The position numbers and the translations under genes were made by a program. Below are positions 1 to 8,208 of a stretch of 64,000 nt of DNA, piece by piece. Position 1 is the stretch's first letter. The number at the start of each line of letters is the position of its first letter. The notes below the pieces were generated by a model that saw only the letters and a program-made list of their open reading frames with translations, was not told where the DNA came from and searched no databases. The stretch comes from Streptomyces sp. S465 (GTDB lineage Bacteria > Actinomycetota > Actinomycetes > Streptomycetales > Streptomycetaceae), in assembly GCF_026898115.1 (NCBI RefSeq), contig NZ_CP114036.1:9232001-9296000 (forward strand). Reading direction: 5' to 3'.

Positions 1-628
1 CCTCGGCGAAGAGCGGGTGCAGGGGTGCGATCAGCTCCAGCACGCGGCGCGCGCCGGCGGGTGTGAACCTGCCGTGGAAGTCGATTGCCATGTCCCGGTC
101 CGGGCCCAGGGCCTCGCGGGCCGTCGCCGCCCGCTCCACCACGGCGGCGGTCTCGGCGGCCGTGGGCAGCGGGGAGGTACGCCCGGCGGCGTTCATCTTC
201 ACCGCGGTGAAACCGGCCTCGACCTGCGCGGCGATGTGTTCGGCCAGCTCCGCGGGCTCGTCCCCGCCGACCCAGGCGTAGACCCGTACCGCGTCGCGGA
301 CCGGGCCGCCCAGCAGCGCGTGCACCGGTACTCCGTACGCCTTGCCGGCGATGTCCCACAGCGCCTGGTCGAGTCCGGCGACGGCGCTGGAGAGGACCGG
401 GCCGCCACGGTAGAACCCGCCCTTGGTGAGGACCTGCCAGTGATCCTGGATGCGCAACGGGTCCTGACCGATCAGATACTCGGCGAGGGTGGCCACGGCC
501 GTGCGCACCACCTCCGCCCGGCCCTCGACCACGGGCTCGCCCCAGCCGACGATGCCGTCGTCGGTCTCCACCCGGCAGAACAGCCAGCGGGGCGGCAGCC
601 GGAACGTCTCGATGCGGGTGATCTTCAC
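1..628 (-). CDS. dgoD: D-galactonate dehydratase-like enzyme (partial)
   Basis: Enolase-superfamily acid-sugar dehydratase that would remove water from an aldonate such as D-galactonate to give the 2-keto-3-deoxy acid. The visible 209 residues are the N-terminal capping domain (MKITRIETFRLPPRW, then RIQDHWQVLTKGGFYRGGPV) and the start of the barrel (GLDQALWDIAGKAYGVPVH, the VKMN strand, and DFHGRF with the likely metal Asp and catalytic His). The C-terminal half lies beyond the left edge. I chose the GTG at 628 because GAAAGG lies about 11 bases upstream. It diverges from the pxpA-like gene and so probably belongs to the same catabolic locus. Galactonate is the best guess, but related acid-sugar dehydratases share these motifs. 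Confidence 0.85.
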   Translation of the reverse strand, partial: MKITRIETFRLPPRWLFCRVETDDGIVGWGEPVVEGRAEVVRTAVATLAEYLIGQDPLRIQDHWQVLTKGGFYRGGPVLSSAVAGLDQALWDIAGKAYGVPVHALLGGPVRDAVRVYAWVGGDEPAELAEHIAAQVEAGFTAVKMNAAGRTSPLPTAAETAAVVERAATAREALGPDRDMAIDFHGRFTPAGARRVLELIAPLHPLFAE

Positions 629-659
629 GGGAGGGCCGGCCTTTCGTGAGGGGCTGAGG

Positions 660-806
660 GAACCAAGTCTGGTCGAGTCCCGGCGTGTTTCCACACCCCC
701 GTGTACGCACCCATCGCGAACCGCTATGCGGCCATGGGCCTTCCTGATGTGCGCTTCTTCTCCGGTCCCGCCCGCTCTAGCGTCTGGGCCAGACACGGTC
801 TGGTGG
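660..806. promoter_or_regulatory. Divergent promoter region with GTCTGG repeats
   Basis: The 203-base gap between the dehydratase and the pxpA-like gene holds three copies of a GTCTGG core (about 667-672, 782-787 and 798-803). The last forms a perfect 6+3+6 palindrome, CCAGAC-ACG-GTCTGG, at 789-803, about 28 bases before the pxpA start. The layout fits operator sites for a shared regulator of the two divergent units. The regulator is unknown; the LysR protein at the end of the cluster is one candidate. Confidence 0.4.
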
Positions 807-831
807 TTTTCCAAAGGGAGGGAGCAGCACT

Positions 832-1611
832 GTGCCTGTTGTCGATCTGGTCGCGGATCTCGGAGAGAGCTTCGGGGCCTACACCATGGGCAATGACGCC
901 GAACTGCTGAAACTGCTGACGTCCGCGAACGTCGCCTGCGGATTCCACGCGGGCGACCCGCGGGTGATGGACACGACCGTACGGACCTGCGTGGAGCGCG
1001 GCGTCCGCATCGGCGCACACCCGAGCTTCCCCGACCTGGTGGGCTTCGGACGCCGGGCGATGGACCTGACCCCCGACGAGGTGCGCACCGACGTGCTGTA
1101 CCAGATCGGGGCGCTGTCCGCGTTCACCCGCGCGCACGGCACCCGGATCGAGCACCTGGCTCCGCACGGGCGCCTGGGCAACCTCGTCGTCACCCGGCGC
1201 GACTACGCCGAGGCCGTCGCCGACGCCGTCGAGGCCTTCGACCCGTCACTGGTGATCCTGATGCAGGAGGGCGAGATGGCCGCCGTGGCCCGCGAACGCG
1301 GCCTGCGCATGGCCATGGTCGGCATCGCCGACCGCGCCTACGAGGACGACGGCACTTTGGTGTCGCGGTCCGAGCCCGGCGCCGTGCTGCACGACCCGGA
1401 CGAGGTCACCCGCCGGACCGTCCGCATGGTCACCGAGGGGCTGATCACCAGCCGGAACGGCAAGGACATCGCGGTGCGGACGGACTGCGTGCAGCTCCAC
1501 GGCGACGGCCCGGCGGCCCTCCAGCTCGCGACCCGTATCCGTGACGAACTTCAGGCCGCCGGTGTCCGGCTGGCGCCCCTGGACGAGGTACTGGGCGCGC
1601 CGGCCGCATGA
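832..1611 (+). CDS. pxpA: PxpA/LamB-YcsF family protein, divergent
   Basis: Homologue of 5-oxoprolinase subunit A, which works with PxpB and PxpC in ATP-dependent opening of a cyclic amide (5-oxoproline to glutamate). Family landmarks are present: DLGES (9-13), ANVACGFHAGDPRVM (32-46), GAHPSFPDLVGFGRRAM (61-77) and HGDG near the C-terminus. Several family-conserved positions are changed: the usual DLNADLGE is VDLVADLGE, and the VKPHGxLYN motif is LAPHGRLGN (109-117), losing the Lys and Tyr. Length (259 aa) is normal. GTG start with a GGGAGGG site upstream. It is the first gene of the long operon and overlaps the next by ATGA. A substrate other than 5-oxoproline is plausible. Confidence 0.85.
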   Translation: MPVVDLVADLGESFGAYTMGNDAELLKLLTSANVACGFHAGDPRVMDTTVRTCVERGVRIGAHPSFPDLVGFGRRAMDLTPDEVRTDVLYQIGALSAFTRAHGTRIEHLAPHGRLGNLVVTRRDYAEAVADAVEAFDPSLVILMQEGEMAAVARERGLRMAMVGIADRAYEDDGTLVSRSEPGAVLHDPDEVTRRTVRMVTEGLITSRNGKDIAVRTDCVQLHGDGPAALQLATRIRDELQAAGVRLAPLDEVLGAPAA

Positions 1612-2351
1612 CGGACACGCGCGCAGCGACGACGATGGCCATCTCGCTGTGCGGCGACGCCGCTGTGCGCGTCGCCGTCGACGGCGACGACACCGACCAG
1701 GTGTGGACGGCCGTGCACCGGCTCGCCGGATGGCTCAACCACGGGGGGATCCATCCCACGGTGACGGCCGTGCCCACCTACGACGCGGTGCTCGTGGAGT
1801 TCGACCCGTACTACACCACGGGTGAGGAGATCGCCTCGCTCATCCGCTCCTGGGACACCGCCGCGCCGGCCGGCGAGAGCGGCGCGGCCGGCGGCGGCGT
1901 CATCGGCGGCGTCATCGACGTGCCGGTGCTCTTCGGTGGCGAGGCCGGCCCCGACCTGGAGTGGGTGGCCGACGTGGTCGGCCACCCGGTGCCCAAGATC
2001 ATCGACCTCGTGTGTGCCGGGGAACCTCTTATCCGCTGCCTGGGCGGCCCGGCGGCCTCGGCCATGATGGACGGACCCGGCTTCGGCCTGCCCATTCCAC
2101 GGCTGGCCACGCCCCGGCTGCGCGTGCCGCCCGGCGCGGTCTCCGTCGCCGGGCGCCAGACGGTCATCGGGCCCGTCGCCGCTCCCAGCGGCTGGCGGCA
2201 GATCGGCCGCACCCCGCTGGACATCCTGCGCACCGACACCGACACCGTGGTCCCGTACCGGCCGGGGGACCGGGTGCGGTTCCTGCCCATCGACGAGACC
2301 GGCTACGCGGAGCTGCTCGGCACCCCGATGAGGTACCGCCACGATGACTGA
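1608..2351 (+). CDS. pxpB: PxpB/KipI-type subunit (allophanate hydrolase subunit 1 family)
   Basis: Second subunit of the 5-oxoprolinase-like complex. The N-terminal CGDAAVRV segment and the central VPVLFGGEAGPDLEWVADVV (about residues 104-123), followed by VPPGAVSVAG and QIGRTPLDIL, are the KipI/PxpB signatures. The usual GFxPGFPYxGG stretch is replaced by RCLGGPAASAMMDGPG, so this subunit is as divergent as its PxpA partner. It overlaps pxpA by four bases and pxpC by eight, so the three are surely translated together. Start ATG at 1608 is coupled to the pxpA stop; an internal ATG at 1635 is a less likely alternative. Function as a lactam-opening subunit is inferred from family and context. 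Confidence 0.85.
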   Translation: MTDTRAATTMAISLCGDAAVRVAVDGDDTDQVWTAVHRLAGWLNHGGIHPTVTAVPTYDAVLVEFDPYYTTGEEIASLIRSWDTAAPAGESGAAGGGVIGGVIDVPVLFGGEAGPDLEWVADVVGHPVPKIIDLVCAGEPLIRCLGGPAASAMMDGPGFGLPIPRLATPRLRVPPGAVSVAGRQTVIGPVAAPSGWRQIGRTPLDILRTDTDTVVPYRPGDRVRFLPIDETGYAELLGTPMRYRHDD

Positions 2352-3315
2352 CCGCCCCGAACTGCACGTCGACTCCGCCAGGGTGTGCGTCGTCACCGAC
2401 CTCGGCCGGGTCGCGGGACCCGCGCGAGGACTCGCCGTCAACGGCGCCCTCGACCAGTTCGCCGCCCGCGCCGCCAACGCCCTGGCCGGCAACGCGCCCA
2501 CGGACCCGCTCATCGAGGCCACCGGCTTCGGGATCACCTTCCGGCCCAGCCACGACGTCCTGCTGTCCGTCACCGGCGCGCCCGCCGAACCCACCGTCGA
2601 CGGCCGTGCCCGCCCGGCCTGGACGCCGCTGTCGGTGCGCGCGGGTGAGACGGTGCGGGTCGGCATCTCCGACGCCGGACTGCGTGCCTACGTCGCCGTA
2701 CACGGGTCCTTCGACGTGCCCCGGCTGATGGGGAGCTGCGCACCGGACTCGATGATCGGGTTCGGGACCCAGGTCACCTCCGGCACCGTGCTGCCGCTGC
2801 TGCGCTCCCACCCGCCGCTGGTCAACCGCCGCTTCGGTGCCACCGTGTTCCACTTCGGCATCCCCCGCGACGTCGGCCGGGTCTCCTCGGTCCTGGACGT
2901 GGTCGACGGGCCGGACGCCGCCGAGTTCGGGCCGGGGCTCCAGCGGCTGTACGACTCCCCGTACACGGTCACCCCGCGCATCAACCACGTCGGGATGCGG
3001 GTCGCCGGACCCGTGCCCCGGCGGTCGGTCACCGGGGAGGTGCTCTCCCGCGGGGTGCCGATCGGCGCGGTCGAGGCCCCGGCCGGTGACGAACTGCTCG
3101 TTCTGATGCGCGGTCGCGGCATCACCGCGGGATACCCGGTCCTCGCGGTGCTCACCTCCCGTGCACTGGACCACGCGGCGCAGCTCAGACCGGGCCAGAC
3201 CATCCGCTTCCACCGCACGACCGCGTCCGCCGCCACCGCCGCCTACCTGGAGCGGCGCCGTCTGCTGGACCGCGTCGCCCTGCGCGCGCGCACGGCCTTC
3301 GCGGCACTCGTGTGA
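2344..3315 (+). CDS. pxpC: PxpC/KipA-type biotin-dependent carboxyltransferase family protein
   Basis: Third subunit of the 5-oxoprolinase-like complex (allophanate hydrolase subunit 2 family, 323 aa). Recognisable features are GPARGLAVNGALDQFAARAAN near the N-terminus, AYVAVHGSFDVPRLMGS in the middle, the PYTVTPRINHVGMR segment, and the C-terminal GVPIGAVEAPAGDELLVLM and RGITAGYPVLAVL blocks that mark KipA/PxpC. The canonical family has GGI-D.P...GS and NR.G.RL.G; here NHVGMRVAGP matches the second. Stop at 3315 is followed 20 bases later by the aminotransferase. With PxpA and PxpB it probably opens or activates a cyclic amide in an ATP-dependent reaction; the true substrate is not shown by the sequence. 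Confidence 0.85.
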   Translation: MTDRPELHVDSARVCVVTDLGRVAGPARGLAVNGALDQFAARAANALAGNAPTDPLIEATGFGITFRPSHDVLLSVTGAPAEPTVDGRARPAWTPLSVRAGETVRVGISDAGLRAYVAVHGSFDVPRLMGSCAPDSMIGFGTQVTSGTVLPLLRSHPPLVNRRFGATVFHFGIPRDVGRVSSVLDVVDGPDAAEFGPGLQRLYDSPYTVTPRINHVGMRVAGPVPRRSVTGEVLSRGVPIGAVEAPAGDELLVLMRGRGITAGYPVLAVLTSRALDHAAQLRPGQTIRFHRTTASAATAAYLERRRLLDRVALRARTAFAALV

Positions 3316-3335
3316 CCCACCCAAGGAGAGAAGGA

Positions 3336-4565
3336 ATGACGAACCCCACAACGCTCCGGGCGCCCGCGCCGGCCGAGCGCATGTCCCGTGTCAAGGAGTC
3401 ACCGAGTTCCCGGGTCGCGGACCGGGTACGGGAGTTCCAGGCGGCGGGCCGCAAGGTGCTGCCGCTGACGATCGGCGAACCCGACTTCGACACCCCCGAC
3501 CATGTGAAGGAAGCGGCCATAGCCGCGATCCGCGCCGGGGAGACGAAATACACCTCGGCCAACGGCACCCCCGCGTTGCAGAAGGCCATCACCGCCCGGC
3601 TGCTGAGGAAGACCGGGCAGTCCTACGCAGGGGACGAGATCTGCGTGGGCGGCGGCGCGAAACAGCTCATCTTCCTGGCCTTCATGGCCACTCTCGACGA
3701 AGGCGACGAGGTCATCGTCCCGGCCCCGTACTGGGTGTCGTATCCGGACATGGTCACGGTCAACGGCGGGCGGCCCGTCACCGTCGCCACCACGGCGGAC
3801 GAGGGATACAAGCTCACCCCGGACCGGCTCCGCGAGGCCATCACCGACCGGACCACCTGGGTCGTGCTCAACACGCCCAACAACCCCACGGGCGCCGTCT
3901 ACAGCGAGTCGGAGCTGCGCGGCCTCACCGACGTCGTCCGCGCCCACCCGCATGTCTCGATCCTCTGCGACGAGATCTACGACGAGATCAACTATGGCGC
4001 GCGACCGGTCCCCAGCGCGGTGACCGTCGCACCCGACCTGCGGAGGAGGATCTTCCTCGTCAACGGTGTGTCGAAGGCGTACGCCATGACCGGATGGCGG
4101 ATCGGCTACGGCGCGGGGGCGGCCGGGCTCTGCGCCGCCATCGGCACGCTCCAGTCGCAGAGTTCCTCCTGCCCGTCCTCCGTGAGCCAGGCCGCGGCGG
4201 TCGCGGCGCTCGACGGCGGGCGTGAGTTCATCGACCGCACCGTGGGCGTCTACACCGAACGACGGGACCTCCTCGTCTCGGGCCTCGCCGCGATCGACGG
4301 ACTGCGGCCGACCGCCCCCGAGGGGGGCTTCTACGTCTGGGTCGACGCCTCCGCGCTGATGGGGTCCGTCACCCCCTCGGGCAAAAGGATCACCACCGAC
4401 GCGGAACTGGCCGAACACTTCCTGGACACCAGCGGCGTCGTGGTCATCTCCGGCGATTCCTACGGCTGTCCGGGACATTTCCGCGCCAGCTTCGCACTGT
4501 CCTCGGAAATCATCCGCGAGGCCGTCGCCGGACTCGCCCGGTCCGTCGAGTCGCTGCGTCGCTGA
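3336..4565 (+). CDS. PLP-dependent class I aminotransferase
   Basis: Fold-type I aminotransferase of the aspartate aminotransferase family (409 aa), moving an amino group between an amino acid and a 2-oxo acid with pyridoxal phosphate. Motifs: TIGEPDFDTPDHV (substrate arm), GGGAKQLIFLA (phosphate pocket), LNTPNNPTGAVY, DEIYDEINYG, and GVSKAYAMTGWRIGYG with the Schiff-base Lys at about residue 247; the C-terminal Arg motif is in GHFRASFALS. The start at 3336 has a strong AAGGAG/AGAAGGA site 5-15 bases upstream; an in-frame GTG at 3312 lies before that site and is rejected. Placed after the lactam-opening trio, it may deaminate the released amino acid. The exact amino donor is unknown. Confidence 0.9.
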   Translation: MTNPTTLRAPAPAERMSRVKESPSSRVADRVREFQAAGRKVLPLTIGEPDFDTPDHVKEAAIAAIRAGETKYTSANGTPALQKAITARLLRKTGQSYAGDEICVGGGAKQLIFLAFMATLDEGDEVIVPAPYWVSYPDMVTVNGGRPVTVATTADEGYKLTPDRLREAITDRTTWVVLNTPNNPTGAVYSESELRGLTDVVRAHPHVSILCDEIYDEINYGARPVPSAVTVAPDLRRRIFLVNGVSKAYAMTGWRIGYGAGAAGLCAAIGTLQSQSSSCPSSVSQAAAVAALDGGREFIDRTVGVYTERRDLLVSGLAAIDGLRPTAPEGGFYVWVDASALMGSVTPSGKRITTDAELAEHFLDTSGVVVISGDSYGCPGHFRASFALSSEIIREAVAGLARSVESLRR

Positions 4566-4654
4566 TATACCCTTCCGCGCCGTGCCGGCCCGGCGATCCA
4601 CCAGAAATCAGCTTCTCTAATGCCGGTATCGGGAGCTGGATTCCGAATGCCGCC

Positions 4655-4716
4655 GGGTATACCCATCGGCAATACCGAGGAAATAATGACGGGCCAAAGT
4701 ACTGACGACGACGTCA
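4655..4716. promoter_or_regulatory. Palindromes ahead of the transporter gene
   Basis: The 171-base gap after the aminotransferase is less G+C-rich than its flanks. It contains a perfect 10-base palindrome GGGTATACCC (4655-4664) and the imperfect palindrome TGACGACGACGTCA (4703-4716), just upstream of the transporter ribosome-binding site. These may be regulator sites or part of a secondary promoter inside the cluster. No clear -35/-10 pair was found. Confidence 0.3.
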
Positions 4717-4736
4717 CTTTGTGAAAGGTTGTGCCC

Positions 4737-6062
4737 GTGAACAGCAAGGTATCCGCGGCTCCGCCGCACGCGCAGCCACTCGGGGCCACCACGAAGGCGA
4801 CGAAGGTGTCCATCGTCGGGGGTCTCATCGGTGTCTTCATCGAGCTGTACGACAACGCCGTCTACGGCTTCGTGGCCGGAACCCTCGCGGTCGTGTTCTT
4901 TCCCAGCGGCGCCTCCACCACGAGCGTCTTGCTGACCTTCACAGCCTTCGCCATTCCCTTCTTCTTCCGCCCCGTGGGTGCCGCCGTAGCCGGATCGTGG
5001 GGCGACCGGATAGGGCGCAAACGAGTCCTGTTGGTGCTCATCACCATGATGAGCCTGTCCACCGCCCTGGTCGGCGTTCTGCCGAGCTACGCGACGGTGG
5101 GCGTCTGGGCGCCGATCGGCCTGGTGCTGCTGCGCTTCGTCCAGGGCTTCGCGATGGGCGGCGAGCCCGGCAACGGCAACTCCTTCCTCGCCGAACACGC
5201 CGGTGACGGCCGCCGCGGCCGGGTGGTCAGCTATGCCAACGCCGCCACGTTCATAGCGATGCTCCTCGGCACCCTGTTCGCCGCCCTGCTCACCGCGGTG
5301 CTCAGCACCGGACAGATGGAGGCGTGGGGCTGGCGGCTGCCCTTCCTCCTCGCCCTGCCGCTCGGCGTGGTGGGCCTGGTGGTCCGCCGGCTCTCCGCGG
5401 AGTCACCGGAGTTCGCCGAGGCGGAGCAGAAGGGCGCGGTGACCGGCAGCCCGCTGAAGGAGGCGTTCACCACTCCCGAGATCCGCCGCGCGATGGGCCT
5501 GACCATCGTGCTGCCGCTGCTCAACAGCTCCGGCTACTTCGTCCTGTTCATCTACATGCCGTCCTTCATGAAGGACGAGATGCACTTCTCCGGCCTCGAA
5601 GGGCTGCTGGTCACCGCCATCATGCTGGCCGTCGGCACCTTCGCGGTGCTCTACGCCGGACGCCTCTCCGACCGGATCGGCCGCAAGAAGCTGCTCAGCG
5701 GCTCGGCGTTCGGCATGGTCGTCATCGGCTTCCCCTGCTACTGGCTGCTGACGCGGGGCTCCTTCGCCACGGCGGTCGTCGGCGCGGTCCTGATGGCCGT
5801 CTGTTTCGCCGGCACCAACGGCGTGATGCAGGTGACGCTCGCCGAACTCTTTCCCACCCGGGTCCGCACCGTGGCCTACGGCGTCGGCTACAACCTCGGC
5901 ACCGCCATCTTCGGCGGCGCCGCACCGCTGCTGGTCTCCGCGCTCATCGCCGCGACCGGCAGCACCTGGATCCCGGCGATCTACCTGGTCCTCACCTCCG
6001 TCGTCGCCGGGTTCACCGCGCTGCGCATCAAGGAGACGGCCTTCGAGCCGCTCAAGCGCTGA
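4737..6062 (+). CDS. MFS transporter, metabolite:H+ symporter (MHS) family
   Basis: Proton-coupled importer of small organic acids or betaines, ProP/ShiA-like, with about 12 membrane segments. MHS signatures are visible: IELYDNAVYGFVAG in helix 1, RPVGAAVAGSWGDRIGRKR (loop 2-3), LRFVQGFAMGGEPGNG (helix 4), and the second-half repeat AGRLSDRIGRKKLL. GTG at 4737 is preferred because GAAAGG (4723-4728) sits eight bases before it; the in-frame GTG at 4731 would be only two bases from that site. Its place between the aminotransferase and the remaining catabolic genes makes it the probable uptake system for the pathway substrate. Which substrate is unknown. Confidence 0.88.
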   Translation: MNSKVSAAPPHAQPLGATTKATKVSIVGGLIGVFIELYDNAVYGFVAGTLAVVFFPSGASTTSVLLTFTAFAIPFFFRPVGAAVAGSWGDRIGRKRVLLVLITMMSLSTALVGVLPSYATVGVWAPIGLVLLRFVQGFAMGGEPGNGNSFLAEHAGDGRRGRVVSYANAATFIAMLLGTLFAALLTAVLSTGQMEAWGWRLPFLLALPLGVVGLVVRRLSAESPEFAEAEQKGAVTGSPLKEAFTTPEIRRAMGLTIVLPLLNSSGYFVLFIYMPSFMKDEMHFSGLEGLLVTAIMLAVGTFAVLYAGRLSDRIGRKKLLSGSAFGMVVIGFPCYWLLTRGSFATAVVGAVLMAVCFAGTNGVMQVTLAELFPTRVRTVAYGVGYNLGTAIFGGAAPLLVSALIAATGSTWIPAIYLVLTSVVAGFTALRIKETAFEPLKR

Positions 6063-6118
6063 ACCGGACCCGCCCCGACGCACCCGTACGCACTCCCATC
6101 CGAAAGGACGGTGGTCCC

Positions 6119-7153
6119 GTGGCGACAGCGGCCACGCACCAGGCCACAGCCGCACTCGACAGGCTCCGCGGACGACTGGACAAGGCCGGCTTCGGCGCCC
6201 TGCTGCTGACCTCGCGCACCGGGCGCCGGTACGCCCTGGGCCCGGGACCCGGCTCCGCCGACGCGACCGCCGTCCTGCTCACGACCGACGGCACGGTGGC
6301 GAGCGCGACCGGCGACCCGACCGCCGCCACCGCCGCCGCGCTGCGTGCGGCCGGCCTCGCGGGCGGCGTGGTCGCCACCGAGGCCGATCTGCCGCCGGAC
6401 GTCCTCGGGCAGACCGACGGCACCGGCGTCCGGCTGCGCCCGGCCGCCGACCTGGTCTTCGCCGAACTGGCCTGCTGCGAGCCCGGCGAGCAGCCGGCGT
6501 TCGCCGCCGCGGCCGAGCTCGCCGCCGTCGGCTACACGGCGGTCATGGACCACCTGCGGGTGGGCATGGACGTACGGGAGCTGTCCGGCAACGTCGACCG
6601 GTCGGTCCGCCGGGCCGGCGGACTGCTCGGGTGGTACGACCCGTACGACGCCGACGGGGCGGCCGGCACCGACCTGGTGACCGTCCGCGGCCACGACCCC
6701 GCCACGGCCCGGCTCACCGCGACCGTCCCGCTCCGTTACGTCCTGCACCCGCTGCTGGACGGGACCGCCGGGTACGCCGCCGCGACCGCCGTGCTCAGCA
6801 GGGCCGACGGCCCGCTGCGCACCGCGGGCGACGTATGCGCCGCCGCGACGGCCGCGCTGCTCGCGGCCCTGCGGCCGGGCGCCCGGCTCACCGACGGATA
6901 CGCGGCGTTCGAGCGAGAGGCCGGCGGGCACGGGGCGGCCTGCCGGCTGGTCGCGCTGCGCGGGGGCGGGGCATCGTCGCCGCTGCCGCCGGACAGCGCG
7001 GTGGTCGCCGAGCCCGGCATGGTGCTCGGCGTGCGGACCGGGGTCCAGGTGCCGGGCCGGGGCGCGGTCGAGCTCGCGGAGACCGTCGCGCTGACCGCCG
7101 AGGGCGCCGAGCCGCAGGCGGGCACACCCTTGCGCCTCGTCGAGCTGTACTGA
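6119..7153 (+). CDS. M24 (creatinase/prolidase-fold) family protein, likely non-catalytic
   Basis: About 344 residues arranged like Xaa-Pro aminopeptidase/creatinase: an N-terminal domain (LTSRTGRRYALGPGPGSAD) and a C-terminal pita-bread domain. The C-terminal frame is recognisable in AGYAAATAVLSRADGP, EPGMVLGVRTGVQVPG (from residue 298) and AVELAETVALTAEG. The five metal ligands of active M24 enzymes (D, D, H, E, E) are mostly absent: both Asp positions read as non-acidic residues, the GHGxG His is replaced by RGGGASS, and only the last Glu (about 321) remains. It is therefore probably a binding or assembly protein rather than a metallopeptidase. GTG at 6119 has GAAAGGACG about 10 bases upstream; it lies 56 bases after the transporter. 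Confidence 0.7.
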   Translation: MATAATHQATAALDRLRGRLDKAGFGALLLTSRTGRRYALGPGPGSADATAVLLTTDGTVASATGDPTAATAAALRAAGLAGGVVATEADLPPDVLGQTDGTGVRLRPAADLVFAELACCEPGEQPAFAAAAELAAVGYTAVMDHLRVGMDVRELSGNVDRSVRRAGGLLGWYDPYDADGAAGTDLVTVRGHDPATARLTATVPLRYVLHPLLDGTAGYAAATAVLSRADGPLRTAGDVCAAATAALLAALRPGARLTDGYAAFEREAGGHGAACRLVALRGGGASSPLPPDSAVVAEPGMVLGVRTGVQVPGRGAVELAETVALTAEGAEPQAGTPLRLVELY

Positions 7154-7209
7154 CCCCACCCGCCACGCCACCGCCGTAACCCCCCTGTGAACGCAAGAGG
7201 AGAACCGTC

Positions 7210-8022
7210 ATGGGCACGACCCACCCGGCCGGAGCGGACCGGATACCCACGGCCGACGCGGCCGGTGTCACCATGCCGCTGGTCGGTTTCGGCACCCATC
7301 CGATGCGCGGCGACCAGGCCACCGAGGCCGTACTGACCGCCTTCTCCGTCGGTTACCGGCTCGTCGACACCGCCACCCGCTACCGCAACGAGGCCGCCGT
7401 CGGCGCCGCCCTCGCCGCCACCGACCTGCCCCGCTCCGACCTGTTCGTGACCACCAAGATGCCGCCCGACCAGGTCGGCCGGGAACGGCTCACCCTGGAG
7501 CGGAGCCTGACCGCGCTGGGCTGTGACCACATCGACCTCTGGCTGATCCACTGGCCCCCGGGCGGCCACCCGGGCGTCACCAGCTGGCGCGCGTTCGTGC
7601 AGGCCCGCGACGAGGGCCTGGTCCGGGCCATCGGGGTCAGCAACTACTCGGTGGAACTCATCGACGCGCTGCACCGCGAGACCGGTGTCTACCCGGCCGT
7701 CAACCAGGTGCAGTGGGGCCCCGGCGACTACGACCCGCACTTCGCCGGGGCGATGCGTGAGCGCGGTGTGGTGCTGAGCGCGCACAGCCCGCTGCGCAGC
7801 ACCGACCTCGACCACCCGGTGCTCCTCGACGTGGCCCGCCGGCACGGCCGTTCGCCGCGCGACGTCGTTCTGGCGTGGAACCTGCACCACAAGGTCGCGG
7901 TCACCGTGAAATCCGCGCACCGCGACCGTATGGAGCGCAATCTGTCCGCCGCCGACCTCACCCTGACGGCGGCGGACGTCGAGGCGATCGACGGTCTCAC
8001 GACCGTGACGACGGGGCGCTAG
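7210..8022 (+). CDS. Aldo/keto reductase
   Basis: NADPH-dependent carbonyl reductase of the AKR superfamily (270 aa, (beta/alpha)8 barrel). The catalytic tetrad is complete: Asp53 and Tyr58 in VDTATRYRNE, Lys83 in VTTKMP and His114 in LIHWPP. AIGVSNYSVELID and NQVQWGP are the usual strand 6/7 segments and VTVKSAHRDRMERN binds the cofactor phosphate. The start has AGAGGAGAA nearby. It is the last gene before a strong hairpin at 8041-8080, so the operon's first transcription unit may end here. In this context it probably interconverts an aldehyde or keto sugar intermediate and its alcohol. Confidence 0.9.
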   Translation: MGTTHPAGADRIPTADAAGVTMPLVGFGTHPMRGDQATEAVLTAFSVGYRLVDTATRYRNEAAVGAALAATDLPRSDLFVTTKMPPDQVGRERLTLERSLTALGCDHIDLWLIHWPPGGHPGVTSWRAFVQARDEGLVRAIGVSNYSVELIDALHRETGVYPAVNQVQWGPGDYDPHFAGAMRERGVVLSAHSPLRSTDLDHPVLLDVARRHGRSPRDVVLAWNLHHKVAVTVKSAHRDRMERNLSAADLTLTAADVEAIDGLTTVTTGR

Positions 8023-8040
8023 CCACACACCGACCGGAGC

Positions 8041-8080
8041 GAATACCACGGCCGTGCGAGGAAGGATGGCCGTGGTATTC
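8041..8080 (+). terminator. Perfect 13-bp hairpin
   Basis: GAATACCACGGCC (8041-8053) is the exact reverse complement of GGCCGTGGTATTC (8068-8080), with a 14-base loop. It lies 19 bases after the aldo/keto reductase stop, and a TATTTTTTAT run follows about 30 bases on (8107-8116). This fits a factor-independent or attenuating terminator dividing the cluster into two units. The remaining bases to 8208 hold no gene. Confidence 0.7.
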
Positions 8081-8208
8081 GCATGTCCTTTTCCCCTCTC
8101 CCATCGGTATTTTTTATGCCGCCATACGGATAGCCGCTTCGCCTCTTTCACCGGAAGCCGCGGTACTACGCTCTGACCCACGTTCCCGATTTCCCGAGAA
8201 GGGCCGCC

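Noticed and set aside
2164..3351. 395-codon minus-strand frame opposite the PxpB/PxpC genes
   Set aside because: Arg/Gly/His-rich translation typical of an antisense frame; the plus strand encodes clear PxpB and PxpC proteins.
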